Assembly: GCA_964007475.1 (NCBI GenBank)
Contig: OZ023273.1
Span: forward strand, 81,570,598-81,634,597
DNA length: 64,000 bases
Origin: Hybos culiciformis
Lineage: Eukaryota; Arthropoda; Insecta; Diptera; Hybotidae
Direction of reading: 5' to 3'
Shown: one piece after another, positions 33,846-44,840 of the stretch
Layout: each line of letters starts with the position of its first letter
How positions within the stretch are numbered: the stretch's first letter is position 1
Notes under the pieces: generated by a model
Told to the model about the DNA's origin: nothing
Database searches by the model: none
What the model saw: only the letters and a program-made list of their open reading frames with translations
Position numbers and translations under genes: made by a program

Positions 33846-35717
33846 CTACTAGCTGTACCCGCACACACGTTGTTGTGGTACACACGTTTTAAGTGAATTT
33901 TTTGTTATCAGATTTATGAACAATTATAGGAGCTAGTTATAAATTTGGGAAAAAATCTAAGAATAATTAATATTTATCATTTGTACTTATTTAACACTTA
34001 AATTGTATGTAATCGAATGATATCCTTCCCTTAAACAGGTTTCCAAACCAAACCAAATTTGTGTTTTTATGAATTTCCCCTTTTTATGAATCAAATTTGA
34101 ATGAAATCGGAAGAATTTTGCACTTTCTCCCCGGGAGGGATTTCTGGGTAGGGTGCCATTCAAATTTTAAAATAGCTTATAACGACCTCGAGACAAAGAG
34201 ACGGTGTAAATATCGAAACGATCGGTTGAATGGTTTAGTTTTTAATATTTTGTTGTTATTAGTAATAAAGAAATTGATTTCTATATATTCGAAGAGACCC
34301 CCTAAAAAGAGTATTTTTATGTACCAAATTTAAATGAAAGCGGACAAAATTTTGAAATCCTCCCCTAGGGTAGGAGGTCAATAAATTTTTTGGTACGAAA
34401 TTTATGTGTAATCATTTCCTCTTTTTACGTGTCAAATTTGAATGAAATCGGACGAACTTTTGAAGTCCGCCCCCGGAGCAGGCCGCTGAGTAGGAGGTCA
34501 ACAAATTTTTTGTTACGAAATTATGTGTAATTATTTCCTGTTCTTATGTGCCAAATTTAAATGAAATCGGACGAACTTTTAAAGTCCGCCCCGAGGGAGG
34601 TCCCTGGATAGGAGGTCAACAAATTTTTTGTTACGAAATTTGTGTGTAATCAGTTCTTTTAACATACCAAATTTGAATGAAATCGGACGAACTTTTAAAG
34701 TCCGCCCCGAGGAGAGTTCCCTGTGTAGGATGTCAACAAACTTTTTGTTACGAAATTTGTGTGTATTTTTACGTAACAAATTTAAATGAAATCGGACGAA
34801 CTTTTAAAGTCCCCCCTGGGGTCTCTGGGAAGGGGGTCTCTGGGTAGGAGGTCTTTGGGTAGGAGGTCCCTGGGTAGGAGGTCAACAAATTTTTTGTTAC
34901 GAAATTTGTATATAATCAGTTCTTCTTTTTACATACCAAATTTGAATGAAATCGGACAAACTTTTGAGGCCGCCCCCAGGGAAGGTCTCTGGGTAGGAGG
35001 TTCCTGGGTAGGAGGTCAAAAAACTTTTTGTTACGAAATTTGTTTAATCAGTTCTTCTTTTTACTTACCAAATTTGAATGAAATCGGACAAACTTTTAAA
35101 GTTCGCCCCCAAAGGAGGTCTCTGGGTAGGAGGTCCCTGAAAAGGAGGTCGCTGGGTAGGAGGTCAGCAAAATTTTTGTTACAAAATTTGTGTGTAATCA
35201 GTTCCTCATTTTACATACCAAATTTGAATGAAATCGGACGAACTTTAGAAGTCCGCCCCCAGGGGCGGTCTCTCGATAGGAGGTCCTTCGGTAGGAGGTC
35301 AACAAATTTTTAGTTACGAAATTTGTGTGTAATCAGTTCCTCTTTTTACATACCAAATTTAGATGAAATCGGACGAACTTTTAAAATCCGCCCCGACTCT
35401 GGGTAGGAGGTCAACAAATTTTTTGTAACGGAATTTGTGTGTAATCACTTCCTCTTTTTACGTACCAAATTTGAATGAAATCGGACGAACTTTTGAAGTC
35501 CGCCCCCGGGGGAGGTCCCTGGGTAGGAAGGAGCCCAATCAAATTTTAAAATAGCCTATAACGACCGCCGACCTGACACAAAGACAAAGTGTAAGTTTGA
35601 AAACGATCGGTTGAGCGGTTTAGGAGCCTATTCGGAACATACAAACAGACAAACAGACAAACAGAAAAACAGACAAACAGACAAACAGACAACTTCGGTT
35701 TTATATATATAGATACT
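33846..35717 (+). mobile_element. CTAGCTGTACCCG dispersed element with internal minisatellite
   Basis: Begins ACTAGCTGTACCCGCACACA and ends with a GACAAACA microsatellite and ACTTCGGTTTTATATATATA. Near both ends occurs TTTTAAAATAGC(C/T)TATAACGACC followed by ACGATCGGTTGA(A/G)(T/C)GGTTTAG. Between them lies an array of about eleven units of 107-155 bp. The end signature is common in insect genomes; I cannot assign a family with certainty (RTE- or SINE-like). Confidence 0.6.
34091..35540 (+). repeat. Minisatellite, about 11 units of 107-155 bp
   Basis: Each unit contains AAATTTGAATGAAATCGGAC, GAACTTTTGAAGTCCGCCCC, GGTAGGAGGTCAACAAATTT and TTTGTTACGAAATTTGTGTG with small changes. Unit length varies because a TCTCTGGGTAGGAGG block is repeated one to four times. 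Open frames over it (34786-35313 plus, with SLGRRSLGRRS) simply reflect the repeat. Confidence 0.85.
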
Positions 35718-36623
35718 ACTTTTATTTTGCTGAGCATAAATATCAATGTATGTTGGTACTAGATGTTAATAATAAAACATTAGTGATTTTTCATATACAA
35801 ACAATGATTTATTGTTGATAATGTTTTATATATGTTCTCAATATTTCGACTTAGTCCAAGTCATCATCAGGAGTATACAATGTGTTAATCAATCTAAAAA
35901 TTATTAAAAATACAAAACCATAATTTTAGTTTAAAATAAAAATTCTACTCAAAAACGTACATGCATGAATATGAAAAATTTTATAACATTTTCCATAACG
36001 AAACTACAAAATACAATATTACTAAGAAAATATGGAAAAGTATGAAGTATAAGTATAAAGCAAAAGCATAATTGTACAAATCAATATTAATATAAATATC
36101 TAATAGATACCTAATTGTCAATATTCTATTTATGTGAAGTGTTTAATTAGAATAAAGGTTTATAATAATTATGTTTTTAAAAAAATTAGCAAGCAACTAT
36201 TTAACAAATTAAAAGTTACCAATTAGTAGAAATATCAAGGTGTCCAACACAAATCTTATATTCTTCTTGGTAAAAAGAAATAGATTTTATTCCCACAGGC
36301 GACAATGAAAGTTGATTTATACTTGAAAATCTTTGTTTAATTGATATTATTTTAACGGTGATACTTTAAATCATTTAAAAAATTAAAAAATATCTTTATA
36401 AACTCACTAAATCTTCAGTATTTCAATTGGGTTAATTTGTCTATTCCTCCCTAGGCTGGTTGTCCAAATAAATTACTTAATGTTATTTATCCCTTGTATC
36501 TTTACAAATTTTATTGTAAATCCAAAATTTTATTTTTATATTTTTTCTTTTTTTAAAAAAAATTCTAATTAAATTTTGAAGCTATTTTTTACTTTATTTT
36601 TTATTTTTAATTTAATAATTTAA
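35718..36623 (-). repeat. Penelope terminal direct repeat, copy A (first part)
   Basis: Shares with 43201-44130 almost every base from ACTTTTATTTTGCTGAGC through TAGTCCAAGTCATCATCAGG to TTTGAAGCTATTTTT. The remainder of copy A is displaced by insertions and continues at 39931-40028 and again at 41082 to about 41165. Copy B has an additional short segment near 43845 that copy A lacks. Confidence 0.82.
35837..35873 (-). ncRNA. Hammerhead-like motif in Penelope repeat A
   Basis: Minus strand: CTC (stem I), CTGATGA core, one extra T, GACTT-GGACT-AAGTC stem II, GAAA core, TA minimal stem III, TT, GAG closing stem I. Penelope-like elements are known to carry minimal hammerheads in their terminal repeats. 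The weak stem I and the extra base leave activity uncertain. Confidence 0.42.
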
Positions 36624-36659
36624 TCACAGAACAAAAAAAGGACGTAAATACAATAAAAA

Positions 36660-37111
36660 AAATGTTTGAATTAATAAATTTTTTGCTTAATTTGGCTCCA
36701 ATCAACAGGTTTATTGTTTCAACGAACAGCAAGGTATTAGCTTATAAACGCATACATTAACCAATCAAAAAGTCATGTATTCAATAAATTTGTTTATTAA
36801 TTCAAAATATTACTTAATAATAAGCCAATGAATTTTTTTAATAAATTCAATAAACGTGTTCATTGATTTCATGAAATATTCAATAAACGCTTTAATAAAT
36901 ACTATTAATGAATTAAGATGAGAAAAAATGTTATGAATTTTGTAATAAATTCAATTAATAAGTTCGTAAATACAATTAACATGTTCTTCAACCCAATAAA
37001 CCTGTTAATGAATATAATTAATCCCTTCGTTGATAATATAAATAAGTTAATACATTATTGATAAAGTAGTTCGTTAACTCAAGAATCAAATTAGTTGAAA
37101 TTATGAATAAG
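36660..37111. repeat. Left subterminal short-repeat array of the TTAA element
   Basis: Diverged copies of AATAAACGTGTTCATTGA in both directions, for example TTCAATAAATTTGTTTATTA, CAATAAACGTGTTCATTGAT and CCCAATAAACCTGTTAATGA. The array runs into the assembly gap. Confidence 0.55.
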
Positions 37112-37311
37112 NNNNNNNNNNNNNNNNNNNNNNNNNNNNNNNNNNNNNNNNNNNNNNNNNNNNNNNNNNNNNNNNNNNNNNNNNNNNNNNNNNNNNNNNN
37201 NNNNNNNNNNNNNNNNNNNNNNNNNNNNNNNNNNNNNNNNNNNNNNNNNNNNNNNNNNNNNNNNNNNNNNNNNNNNNNNNNNNNNNNNNNNNNNNNNNNN
37301 NNNNNNNNNNN
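37112..37311. other. Assembly gap (200 N)
   Basis: Exactly 200 undetermined bases inside the TTAA-flanked element. The round length suggests a placeholder, so the true size is unknown and coding exons could be missing here. Confidence 0.98.
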
Positions 37312-37918
37312 TTATGCTTTGATATCACATTTTTTATAAATTAATTTTTAGAATATCAAACTACTTAACAATATTATTAGCTCAGATATAAATGTATTTT
37401 CTACGTCCTTCAATAAAAATAATTAAAACAAAACTTGCTTTATAACATATATCAAAGTAATTTTATTGTACGTAAAATTTAATTTTATTTCTCGTAAAAA
37501 TGAATTCATTTTGGACATACTTTGTTTAACAATATATTAATGTTTATGTTCTTTGAATTTGATTTTTTTAATTTATGAAAAACTAAATTTATAAACTTTG
37601 TAGCTATATTATTAGCTCAGATATAATTTATTTTCTAATTTCATCAATAAAAATATTTAAATCAAAAGTTTCTTTCGAACATATATGAAAGTAATTTTAT
37701 TGTACTTAAAAATTAATTTTATTTCTCGGAAAAATAAACTTATTTTGGACATACTTCTTTTAAACAATATATTAATTTTGGAACTAAATATCTATGAAGT
37801 CCCCATAATACTGCAGTATTTCGACTATCTAAAAAAAAGAGAATATACATTAGTTACGTACAAACTTATTTTTGTATATGAATAGGAGGAGATATGTATA
37901 AAAGAAGTCGGGCTTTAC

Positions 37919-38705
37919 TTACTTTCTGACGTATTCGATTTGGTTTCAAGCTGTTGTAAAATGTTGTTTATGCCCTTTTCTTTTACATTTCTTTCACAAT
38001 ATAAGAAATCAGAAATTTTTGTACAATACTCTTCCCATTTATCAATTATATTGCTTGTATTTGGGAAAAGTACATTAAAATCTATTTCAATCTAAGAAGA
38101 AAAAATAACATTATTTTGTGATATTTTGTAAAATTTTAATTCTTAAATAGCAATATTTATTGCTAAATAAATAAATTTAAAAAAAACTTACATATCCGAA
38201 AACCGTTTGGTTGTTTATAATAAGGCCATCTAGCTAAAATCTCATAAGTTGTTTTTGCGCTTTGTATATATTTCAACCGATGCTGGCTGCAAGATTTCCA
38301 CAAGCGGTCAAACTCTTCAACAGATAATTTGCCATATGTTAACGAACGCTCATTAATTTCTGCGTCTTCTTCAGATACTGCAAAAAAGTTTTAATTGTAA
38401 TATAAAGAATCCTACCAAAATGCAAAACCAGATTAGGTTAAACTTACCAAGTTCTTTAAGAATCACATCTTCATTTATGGTATTTTTCTCGATTATCGAT
38501 TGAGTGCAATTTTAAGATTGGTACTTTTGTTATAAATATTTCCTCTTTTTCCGGAACCATAAAATTCCTGAAGAGCAAAAAACATGTTATTTCTATCAAT
38601 AATACAATTAACTAATTTAAATTTACAGAAATTGGAATATGACATGAAAGTTTCAATTAAAGCTTGAGTTATAGCAAAAGAAATAGTGCAAAAAAATGAC
38701 GACAT
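37919..38705 (-). CDS. Unfamiliar spliced protein of the TTAA element
   Basis: Minus-strand exons: about 38705-38450 (starts MSSFFCTISFAITQALIETF; a frame change near 38500 leads to INEDVILKEL and a GTAAGT donor), about 38380-38193 (SEEDAEINERSLTYGKL through ARWPYYKQPNGF, donor GTAAGT), and about 38094-37928 (IEIDFNVLFPNTSNIIDKWE to TKSNTSE, donor GTAAGT). The WPYYKQP-G and DFNVLFP-KWE blocks recur in uncharacterised animal proteins I have no name for. It has no transposase motif. Downstream exons may lie toward or in the assembly gap. Role unknown; it may be an accessory protein of the element. Confidence 0.45.
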
Positions 38706-39369
38706 TTTTTTAAAGTTTGGCTAAAAAAAAGTTTTTAATACACCTTTTTTATAGCGGACTTGCGACAAATAAATAAAACATAACTTAAATTTTAATTTTT
38801 AATTTACACTTTTATATTAATTATTTAATTATTCTTAAAAAATGATTTTGGTTTACTGCATCATAAAAAATGTCAGGTCAACATTTTTTAAGAATAATTA
38901 AATAATTAATAAAACAAAGTATACTCGAAATCAAAATTTAAGATATTTTTTACACCCTTTTTTTAGATAAACTTTCCACTGATTTTAATCAAATATTTTA
39001 ATAAAACTGGTTTTGAACCAATATCAAAAAAAATATATTTTTTTATAAAAAGAATTTTTTTTTTTTTTTTTCAAAAAGTTTAAATTTCTTACCTCAAAAT
39101 ATGACACACCACACCATTTAAAAATTTTTAATTTTTCCAGATTTAAGTAAAACAATTCTTTACTTACCATAGAATTATTACGATTATTTCACGAATCAAA
39201 TTATTTAAATAGATAATTTCTTAAAATTTTTATTTAATATTTTATATTAATTAAATTTATTTAAAATATTAACTTTGTGTTTGTCCTTCTTCCACAATTT
39301 TTTTTTTTTAAATTGACAAATCATTACACACACACTGCTTGTGTGTTTTTTTTAATTTAATGTACACTT

Positions 39370-39915
39370 ATTAATGAATTCAATTACTTTTTTCATTATA
39401 TTCATGTTTTCGGTTATAAACTAATTAATTTTTTCGTTGATTTAATAAAACGGTTGATTAACCAATATTTGATTCATTGATTTAAAGAAATTGTTTTGAA
39501 AATTAATGAATTGCATTCATTAAATTAATAAATACGTTAATAAAATTAAAGAACTACCAAGCCGCTGTTATTCATAGGCGAGTTCGTTTATTAATTCTTT
39601 TATTAAACCAATAAACATGTTAATTGAATTAAAGACACTGTTTATATTTATCATATTTATTCATTTACTTCCTAAAAGATTTGTTAATAAACATTACATT
39701 GACTAATAAAAATATTTATTAAATCAATGGATAGATTGAATTTAATTTTAATTTAATAGAAAGAAAATTAATAAACGGGCATTAATTGAATCAATGAACG
39801 GAGTATCAAGTAATTAACGGGTTCATTGCAAAATTCATTAATTTAATAAAAAAAATTATTGATTTAATGAACTTTTTCTACAAATTTTTTAATTAACGGC
39901 ATACATTGATTTATT
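39370..39915. repeat. Right subterminal short-repeat array of the TTAA element
   Basis: Same short motif as the left array, for example CAATAAACATGTTAATTGAA, AATAAACGGGCATTAATTGA and ATTAACGGGTTCATTG. Copies occur in both orientations. Confidence 0.55.
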
Positions 39916-39930
39916 TTTTTCTGTGATTAA

Positions 39931-40028
39931 ATGGATAACGAATATATTAAAAATTATATTTAAGTTTATCTGATTCAAATGGAGGGAATTAATAAATGTC
40001 AAAAAATAACCATTCATAGTTCCAAATC
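39931..40028 (-). repeat. Penelope terminal repeat A, middle part
   Basis: ATGGATAACGAATATATTAA to GTTCCAAATC matches 44128 to about 44212 in the second repeat with small changes (an added AAAAATAAC). It is isolated between the TTAA element and the THAP-bearing insertion. Confidence 0.75.
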
Positions 40029-41081
40029 ATAGAATAATTAGTATAAAGAAAAGCTATTAATGGTGTGGTAAGAAGTCAGTGTTGAAAATCAAAAATGTAC
40101 CCCCCCTAGAACTAAAATTAGTTTCCGATGTTTATAAAAATTAGAAAACTCACCTTGATTTTTGATAAATATTTTTAATGCGAAAATTTTTTTTAAAATA
40201 AAGTAATAAATTTTTGGTTTTATTAGACTATTATTTATTAGAATATTTGTATTATACATTTTATTAGAATATTTGTATTATTGTTTTATTATTGTTTTTT
40301 CCACAAAAAATCAAAAGGATTATTTTATTGTCCAGAAAAAAGAACTAATTTATTATATTGTTGGCAACTATTTTTTACTTTTTTTTTTTAATTTTCTGTT
40401 TTTACTTTCGCTATATGATTTAATTTTATTTTTATCTAAAACTTTTTTTTATTTTTTTATTTTTATCTAAAACTTCAAGGTGGGGGAAAATCGTAGGAAC
40501 AAAATCAAACCTAAACCGACCAGTTTTAGTTGTTAGAACAGTCGGGGAGAAATGGTATTCACACACATTAAATTTGTTTCTACTTTTTTCAATTTCTTGT
40601 TCAGATAAGATTTGATTATTCAAAATAAAAATATTATATATCCATCGTTTTCTTAGTTTAGAATATTTTGGAAATCCAATTATTAAAAGAAAATTTCACA
40701 TTATTATCACATTATTATGTGGTTCTTTGAAAATTTTTGAAAAATACATTCCGATGGAAAGATATATTACAATCTTTTTTCCAAACTCCTTTTTTCGGTT
40801 CTCTTGAATCACAATTTTTTATGCAACAAGATCGTCTTACCATTTTAATAACTTTATTCGGTATTTTCCAATTAAATATTTAAAAAAAAATTGTTTAACC
40901 TGTTTTATTATTATGGTTTTATTATAACGGGAAACTATTCCATGCATTTTTCGTGGTGAAAATGAGTCGTGAAAAGTTGGGGGGGGGGGGGTACATTTTG
41001 ACAGTTAAACAACAACAACTTTGACTTTTTTATTTTTTCCATTTTGTAAGGAAAAAAAATTCAATTGGCAGGCCAGGCTGT
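40029..41081. mobile_element. Insertion of 1053 bp with THAP remnant, flanked by a 10-bp direct repeat
   Basis: GTTCCAAATC stands at 40019-40028 and again at 41082-41091, and the second Penelope repeat has it once. So the block between is an insertion. A THAP-domain remnant lies on its minus strand; THAP proteins include P-element transposases, which duplicate 8 bp. I see no convincing inverted repeats at the ends, and poly-C/poly-G runs (40098-40104, 40980-40992) sit inside them. Confidence 0.5.
40432..40841 (-). pseudogene. THAP domain remnant
   Basis: Minus strand from an ATG near 40841: MVRRSCCIKNCDSREPKKG then NISFHR, the first Cys pair and the SFHR block of a THAP zinc finger. After an interruption (possible intron or decay) the reading resumes with FPKYSKLRKRWI, then VCEYHFSPTVL and FDFVPTIFPHLE, holding the C-x-x-x-H pair and the closing proline-rich motif. 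It ends at 40432 with no further domain. It may be a P-element-like transposase N-terminus or a captured host THAP exon. Confidence 0.55.
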
Positions 41082-41165
41082 GTTCCAAATCTATAGAATT
41101 TAACTCACCACACTTGGACAATTGAAGATCCAAGTATATAGGTCAAAAAATTAAAAAAAAAACAC
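41082..41165 (-). repeat. Penelope terminal repeat A, last part
   Basis: GTTCCAAATCTATAGAATTT, ACTCACCACACTTGGACAATT and CCAAGTATATAGGTC match about 44203-44290 in the second repeat. This piece links the displaced repeat to the 3' side of the RT/GIY-YIG ORF. Confidence 0.75.
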
Positions 41166-41337
41166 AAATGCATAAAAATTTGTCAAAATTTAAAAAAATT
41201 TTGAGATTAAGAAACTACGGGAGTATTGTATAAGTTTGTCTATTTTACAGTTGGGAAAGTGAAATATATATATAAAAAAATTTTATTAATTTTTTATTGA
41301 GGTCGTAATAGATTTATATAAGACGTTGAAAAGTTTT

Positions 41338-43146
41338 TTAAGTCAGACTTATAATTACAGGCATTATAATGTGGTTGATCTCACATATTTTTAATTTTTG
41401 TTTTTTATTATTTTGTTCAAGAATTTGAACATTGTCAAAGTTAAATGTATGCCAGTTTAACGCTACATGTTGAGCCAATGCTGTTTTTGGATCTAGGATG
41501 TTGGTTTCAGATATTGAGTTTTTGTGTTGGGCAATTCGATTTTTTAATTTTTTAATTTTTGATTTGTTTCTCCTATGTAGCATTTATCACATTCATTGCA
41601 ATGAATTTTATAAACTAAGCCTGATTTTTCATTATTAGGAATAGGATCCTTCAGTTTCTTGAAAAAATTTACCTAATTGATTAAGTGGTTTACTAGTGAT
41701 ATTAACATTAGGAATGAAATAATTTAGTTGTTTGGTGAGTGTTTGTGTTAGTTGAGGTAAAAAAGGTATGGAGCAATATGGTTTGTCACAATTATTAACG
41801 TTACGTGGGGAAGGGGTAAAATAGAAGGTTAAGTTGATAATTTCATTAATTATTTTTAAAGGAAAACTATTCTTTAATAATATGGACTTTAATTTGATGA
41901 TTTTTTCCTTATGGAATCTTACGTGGCTATAGGTAAAAATTTTTCGTGCCAAAGATTTAGCGGTATTAATTATCATGTGTTTCGGATGTGCCGAATGATA
42001 ATTTATAATACGCTGTGATGCTATGGGTTTTGTGTACCAATTAGTGATTAATGTGCTATTATTTTTAATAATTGTAAGGTCCAAATAGTTAATTTGCCCA
42101 TTTTCCTCCATTTCTTTAGTGAATTTGATATTAGGGTTAAAAGAATTCAAAATATTAAGAATGGTATCGATTATGTTTTTATTACAAAGTAACAAATGAT
42201 CATCAACATAAACTTTCCATAAATGGGGAAGGGGTAGTTGTTTCTTTTTGAGATCAGATAATGTCCATTCTATAATATGATCTGTGGTTATTTGGACCAA
42301 AATACTACCTAGACTATTACCCATAGAAATTACTAAAAGTTGTTTATATATTTGTTTTGGAATTTAAAATAATTACATTCTTCTAAACACAAGCTAAGTA
42401 ACTCAATGAAATCTTTTTTAGGGTTAATTGATTCTTGTTCTATTATAGCAAACTTTTGTTCTATAATATCAAGGATGATTGGTACAGGAATAGACCCAAA
42501 ACAACTAATGATATCAAAAGACACTAAAGCTTGATTCCTAAGTATTCGTTGGTTATTTATAATGGGTAATAGTTTTTGGGTATTTTTAAGAGAATGGTTA
42601 GATTTAGAAAATGATTTGGTTAAAATTTTGGTAAGTTCCTTTGCTACATTATAGGAAACAGATTGAATGGTTGATACTATTAATCTTATTGGGTGACCCG
42701 GTTTATGAATTTTGAACTTTGCGTATATTCTAGGAGGAACAGCTGTTGTGGATTGTAAGAATAGTTTTTTATTTTTATCTATAATTTCTCTATCAAATAG
42801 ATTCTTGATCATTTTATTCAAGATTCTTGGAAATATCCTTTCTATTAATTAAGGATATTTCTAAATTTAGCAATTGGTTATTTATGTTACTTTGGTAGGT
42901 ATGAACTTTCTTAACAAAAATGTCTCTTTAGGTATTATAAAGATGTGATGTTTTGTCAATAATAAACTTAGGAATGATAGCATATCTTCTACATTTTAAT
43001 AAATAGACTAATGAAGCTTTTTGTTGGCTGAGTCTATTGTGGAGACGTTGGAATTGTCTAAAGTTGGATCTAATTTCATTTCCATATTGTTGTTGTAGAA
43101 GACAATAAAAACCATTGTGAATAGTGAAATCTTGCTCATTCACCAT
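41338..43146 (-). pseudogene. Penelope-like RT plus GIY-YIG endonuclease ORF, broken
   Basis: Three frames on the minus strand. 43146-42928 gives the N-terminal FRQFQRLHNRLSQQKASLV. 42821-42333 is RT (PPRIYAKFKIHKPGHPIR, VSFDIISCFGSIPV). 42324-41635 holds MGNSLGSILV and the catalytic VYVDDHLLL, then the C-terminal region. At 41635-41560 follows the nuclease GLVYKIHCNECDKCYIGET, a textbook GIY-YIG start, then a frame change in an A run and RIAQHKNS down to 41338. Between the N-terminal and RT parts a segment seen in the plus-strand copy at 44.5-44.8 kb is missing. Confidence 0.78.
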
Positions 43147-43200
43147 AATATACGATAATATTTTGTTGTTGCTGATATTTTTAATGTTTATAACTATATT

Positions 43201-44292
43201 ACTTTTATTTTGCTGAGCATAAATATCAATGTATGTTGGTACTAGATGTTAATAATAAAACATTAGTGATTTTTCATATACAAACAATGATTTATTGTTG
43301 ATAATGTTTTATATATATATATATTCTCAATATTTCAACTTAGTCCAAGTCATCATCAGGAGTATACAATGTGTTAATCAATCTAAAAATTATTAAAAAT
43401 ACAAAACCATAATTTTAGTTTAAAATAAAAATTCTACTCAAAAACGTACATGCATGAATATGAAAAATTTTATAACATTTTCCATAACGAAACTACAAAA
43501 TACAATATTACTAAGAAAATATGGAAAAGTATGAAGTATAAGTATAAAGCAAAAGCATAATTGTACAAATCAATATTAATATAAATATCTAATATATACC
43601 TAATTGTCAATATTCTATTTATGTGAAGTGTTTAATTAGAATAAAGGTTTATAATAATTATGGTTTTAAAAAAATTAGCAAGCAACTATTTAACAAATTA
43701 AAAGTTACCAATTAGTAGAAATATCAAGGTGTCCAACACAAATCTTATATTCTTCTTGGTAAAAAAAAATAGATTTTATTCCCACAGGCGACAATGAAAG
43801 TTGATTTGTACTTGAAAATAATTGTTTAATTGATATTGTTTTCAAACAAATATTATCAATTATTTTAATGGAGATACTTTAAATCATTTAAAAAATTAAA
43901 AAATATCTTTATAAACTCACTAAATCCTCAGTATTTCAATTGGGTTAATTTGTCTGTTCATCCCTAGGTTGGTTGTCCAAATAAATTACTTAATGTTATT
44001 TATCCCTTGTATCTTTACAAATTTTATTGTAAATCAAAAATTTTATTTTTATATTTCTTCTTTTTTTTAAAAAAAATTCTAATTAAATTTTGAAGCTTTT
44101 TTACTTTATTTAATAAATTAATTAAATGGATAACGAATATATTAAAATTATATTTAAGTTTATCTGATTAAAATGGAGAGAATTAATAAATGTCAATCAT
44201 AGTTCCAAATCTATAGAATTTAACTCACCACACTTGGACAATTAAAGTTCCAAGTATATAAGTCAAAAAATTTAAAAAAAGCACAAATCCAT
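43201..44292 (-). repeat. Penelope terminal direct repeat, copy B (uninterrupted)
   Basis: Complete copy that serves as the empty site for both insertions in copy A. It runs from ACTTTTATTTTGCTGAGC to AAAAAAAGCACAAATCCA and lies between the minus-strand RT ORF and the plus-strand ORF fragment. A TA microsatellite near 43310 is longer than in copy A. Confidence 0.82.
43326..43362 (-). ncRNA. Hammerhead-like motif in Penelope repeat B
   Basis: Same layout as copy A (CTC, CTGATGA, T, GACTT-loop-AAGTT, GAAA, TATT, GAG), with one stem II pair changed from C to T to give a G-U pair. That single change leaves the stem possible. Confidence 0.4.
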
Positions 44293-44840
44293 TTTAGACA
44301 ATTCCAACGTCTCCACAATAGACTCAGCCAACAAAAAGCTTCATTAGTCTATTTATTAAAATGTAGAAGATATGCTATCATTCCTAAGTTTATTATTGAG
44401 AAAACATCACATCTATATTAATACCTACAGAGACATTTTTGTTAAGAAAGTTCATACCTACCAAAGTAACATAAATAACCAATTGTTAAATTTAGAAATA
44501 TCCTTAATTAATAGAAATATCAAGAAAGTCCAATCCGATATCCAACACTATAGTGGCAAAATTGATCGTTTTTGTGAGTATGCACATTTCAAAAACCGCA
44601 TTATGAGGGATTACCATATAGATCTTAAAGTACATAATGATATAGGTTATACAAAAAATATATACAACTACTTCAAACTCAAAAACATTTAGATAATATT
44701 GAACTGCAGGAATCTTTTATTCATAACATAACAGAATTGGACATACCATATGAGATGCTTATAATTTTAAGTTTGGGCCCTAAATTTTCGTTGGAATCCA
44801 AAAATATTCCACTACACAATTATATTCGAGACAGACTTTG
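44290..44840 (+). pseudogene. Penelope ORF N-terminal fragment, opposite strand
   Basis: The DNA is an inverted copy of 42860-43070 at its start (ACAATTCCAACGTCTCCACA, AAAAGCTTCATTAGTC), then extends further: frames give NLEISLINRNIKKVQSDI and, after a stop, NITELDIPYEML and LSLGPKFSLESKNI, a conserved stretch before the RT domain. It ends near 44840 at a GC-rich border. The head-to-head order relative to the minus-strand copy is a typical Penelope rearrangement. Confidence 0.68.

Larger units (their letters stand above)
36624..39926. mobile_element. TTAA-flanked DNA transposon with an unfamiliar spliced gene
   Basis: Ends are TCACAGAACAAAAAAAGG (left) and, on the other strand, TCACAGAAAAAAATAAAT (right). 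TTAA lies outside both (36620-36623 and 39927-39930), and the sister Penelope repeat has a single uninterrupted site near 44117-44127. TTAA duplication is typical of piggyBac and Kolobok elements, but the end sequence is not the usual piggyBac CCC. Arrays of short AATAAACG/GTTCATTGA repeats occupy both subterminal regions. A 200-N assembly gap lies inside. Confidence 0.68.
35718..44840 (-). mobile_element. Penelope-like retroelement complex with later insertions
   Basis: Two long direct repeats (35718 to about 41165 once insertions are removed, and 43201-44292) flank a minus-strand ORF with RT and a GIY-YIG nuclease (43146-41338). A plus-strand partial ORF of the same family follows the second repeat (44290-44840). 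Flanking long repeats plus RT/GIY-YIG define Penelope-like elements, whose insertions are often partly tandem or inverted. The first repeat has taken in two other insertions, at 36624-39926 and 40029-41081. Confidence 0.75.

Noticed and set aside
34786..35313. 175-codon frame with SLGRRSLGRRS repeats
   Set aside because: It only reflects the minisatellite; unit lengths are not multiples of three and the frame is not kept across the array.
37101..37339. Open frames across the N run
   Set aside because: They are produced by undetermined bases only.
44372..44692. Plus-strand 106-codon ORF as an independent gene
   Set aside because: It is an inverted, frame-disrupted copy of the Penelope N-terminal region found at 42.86-43.15 kb.
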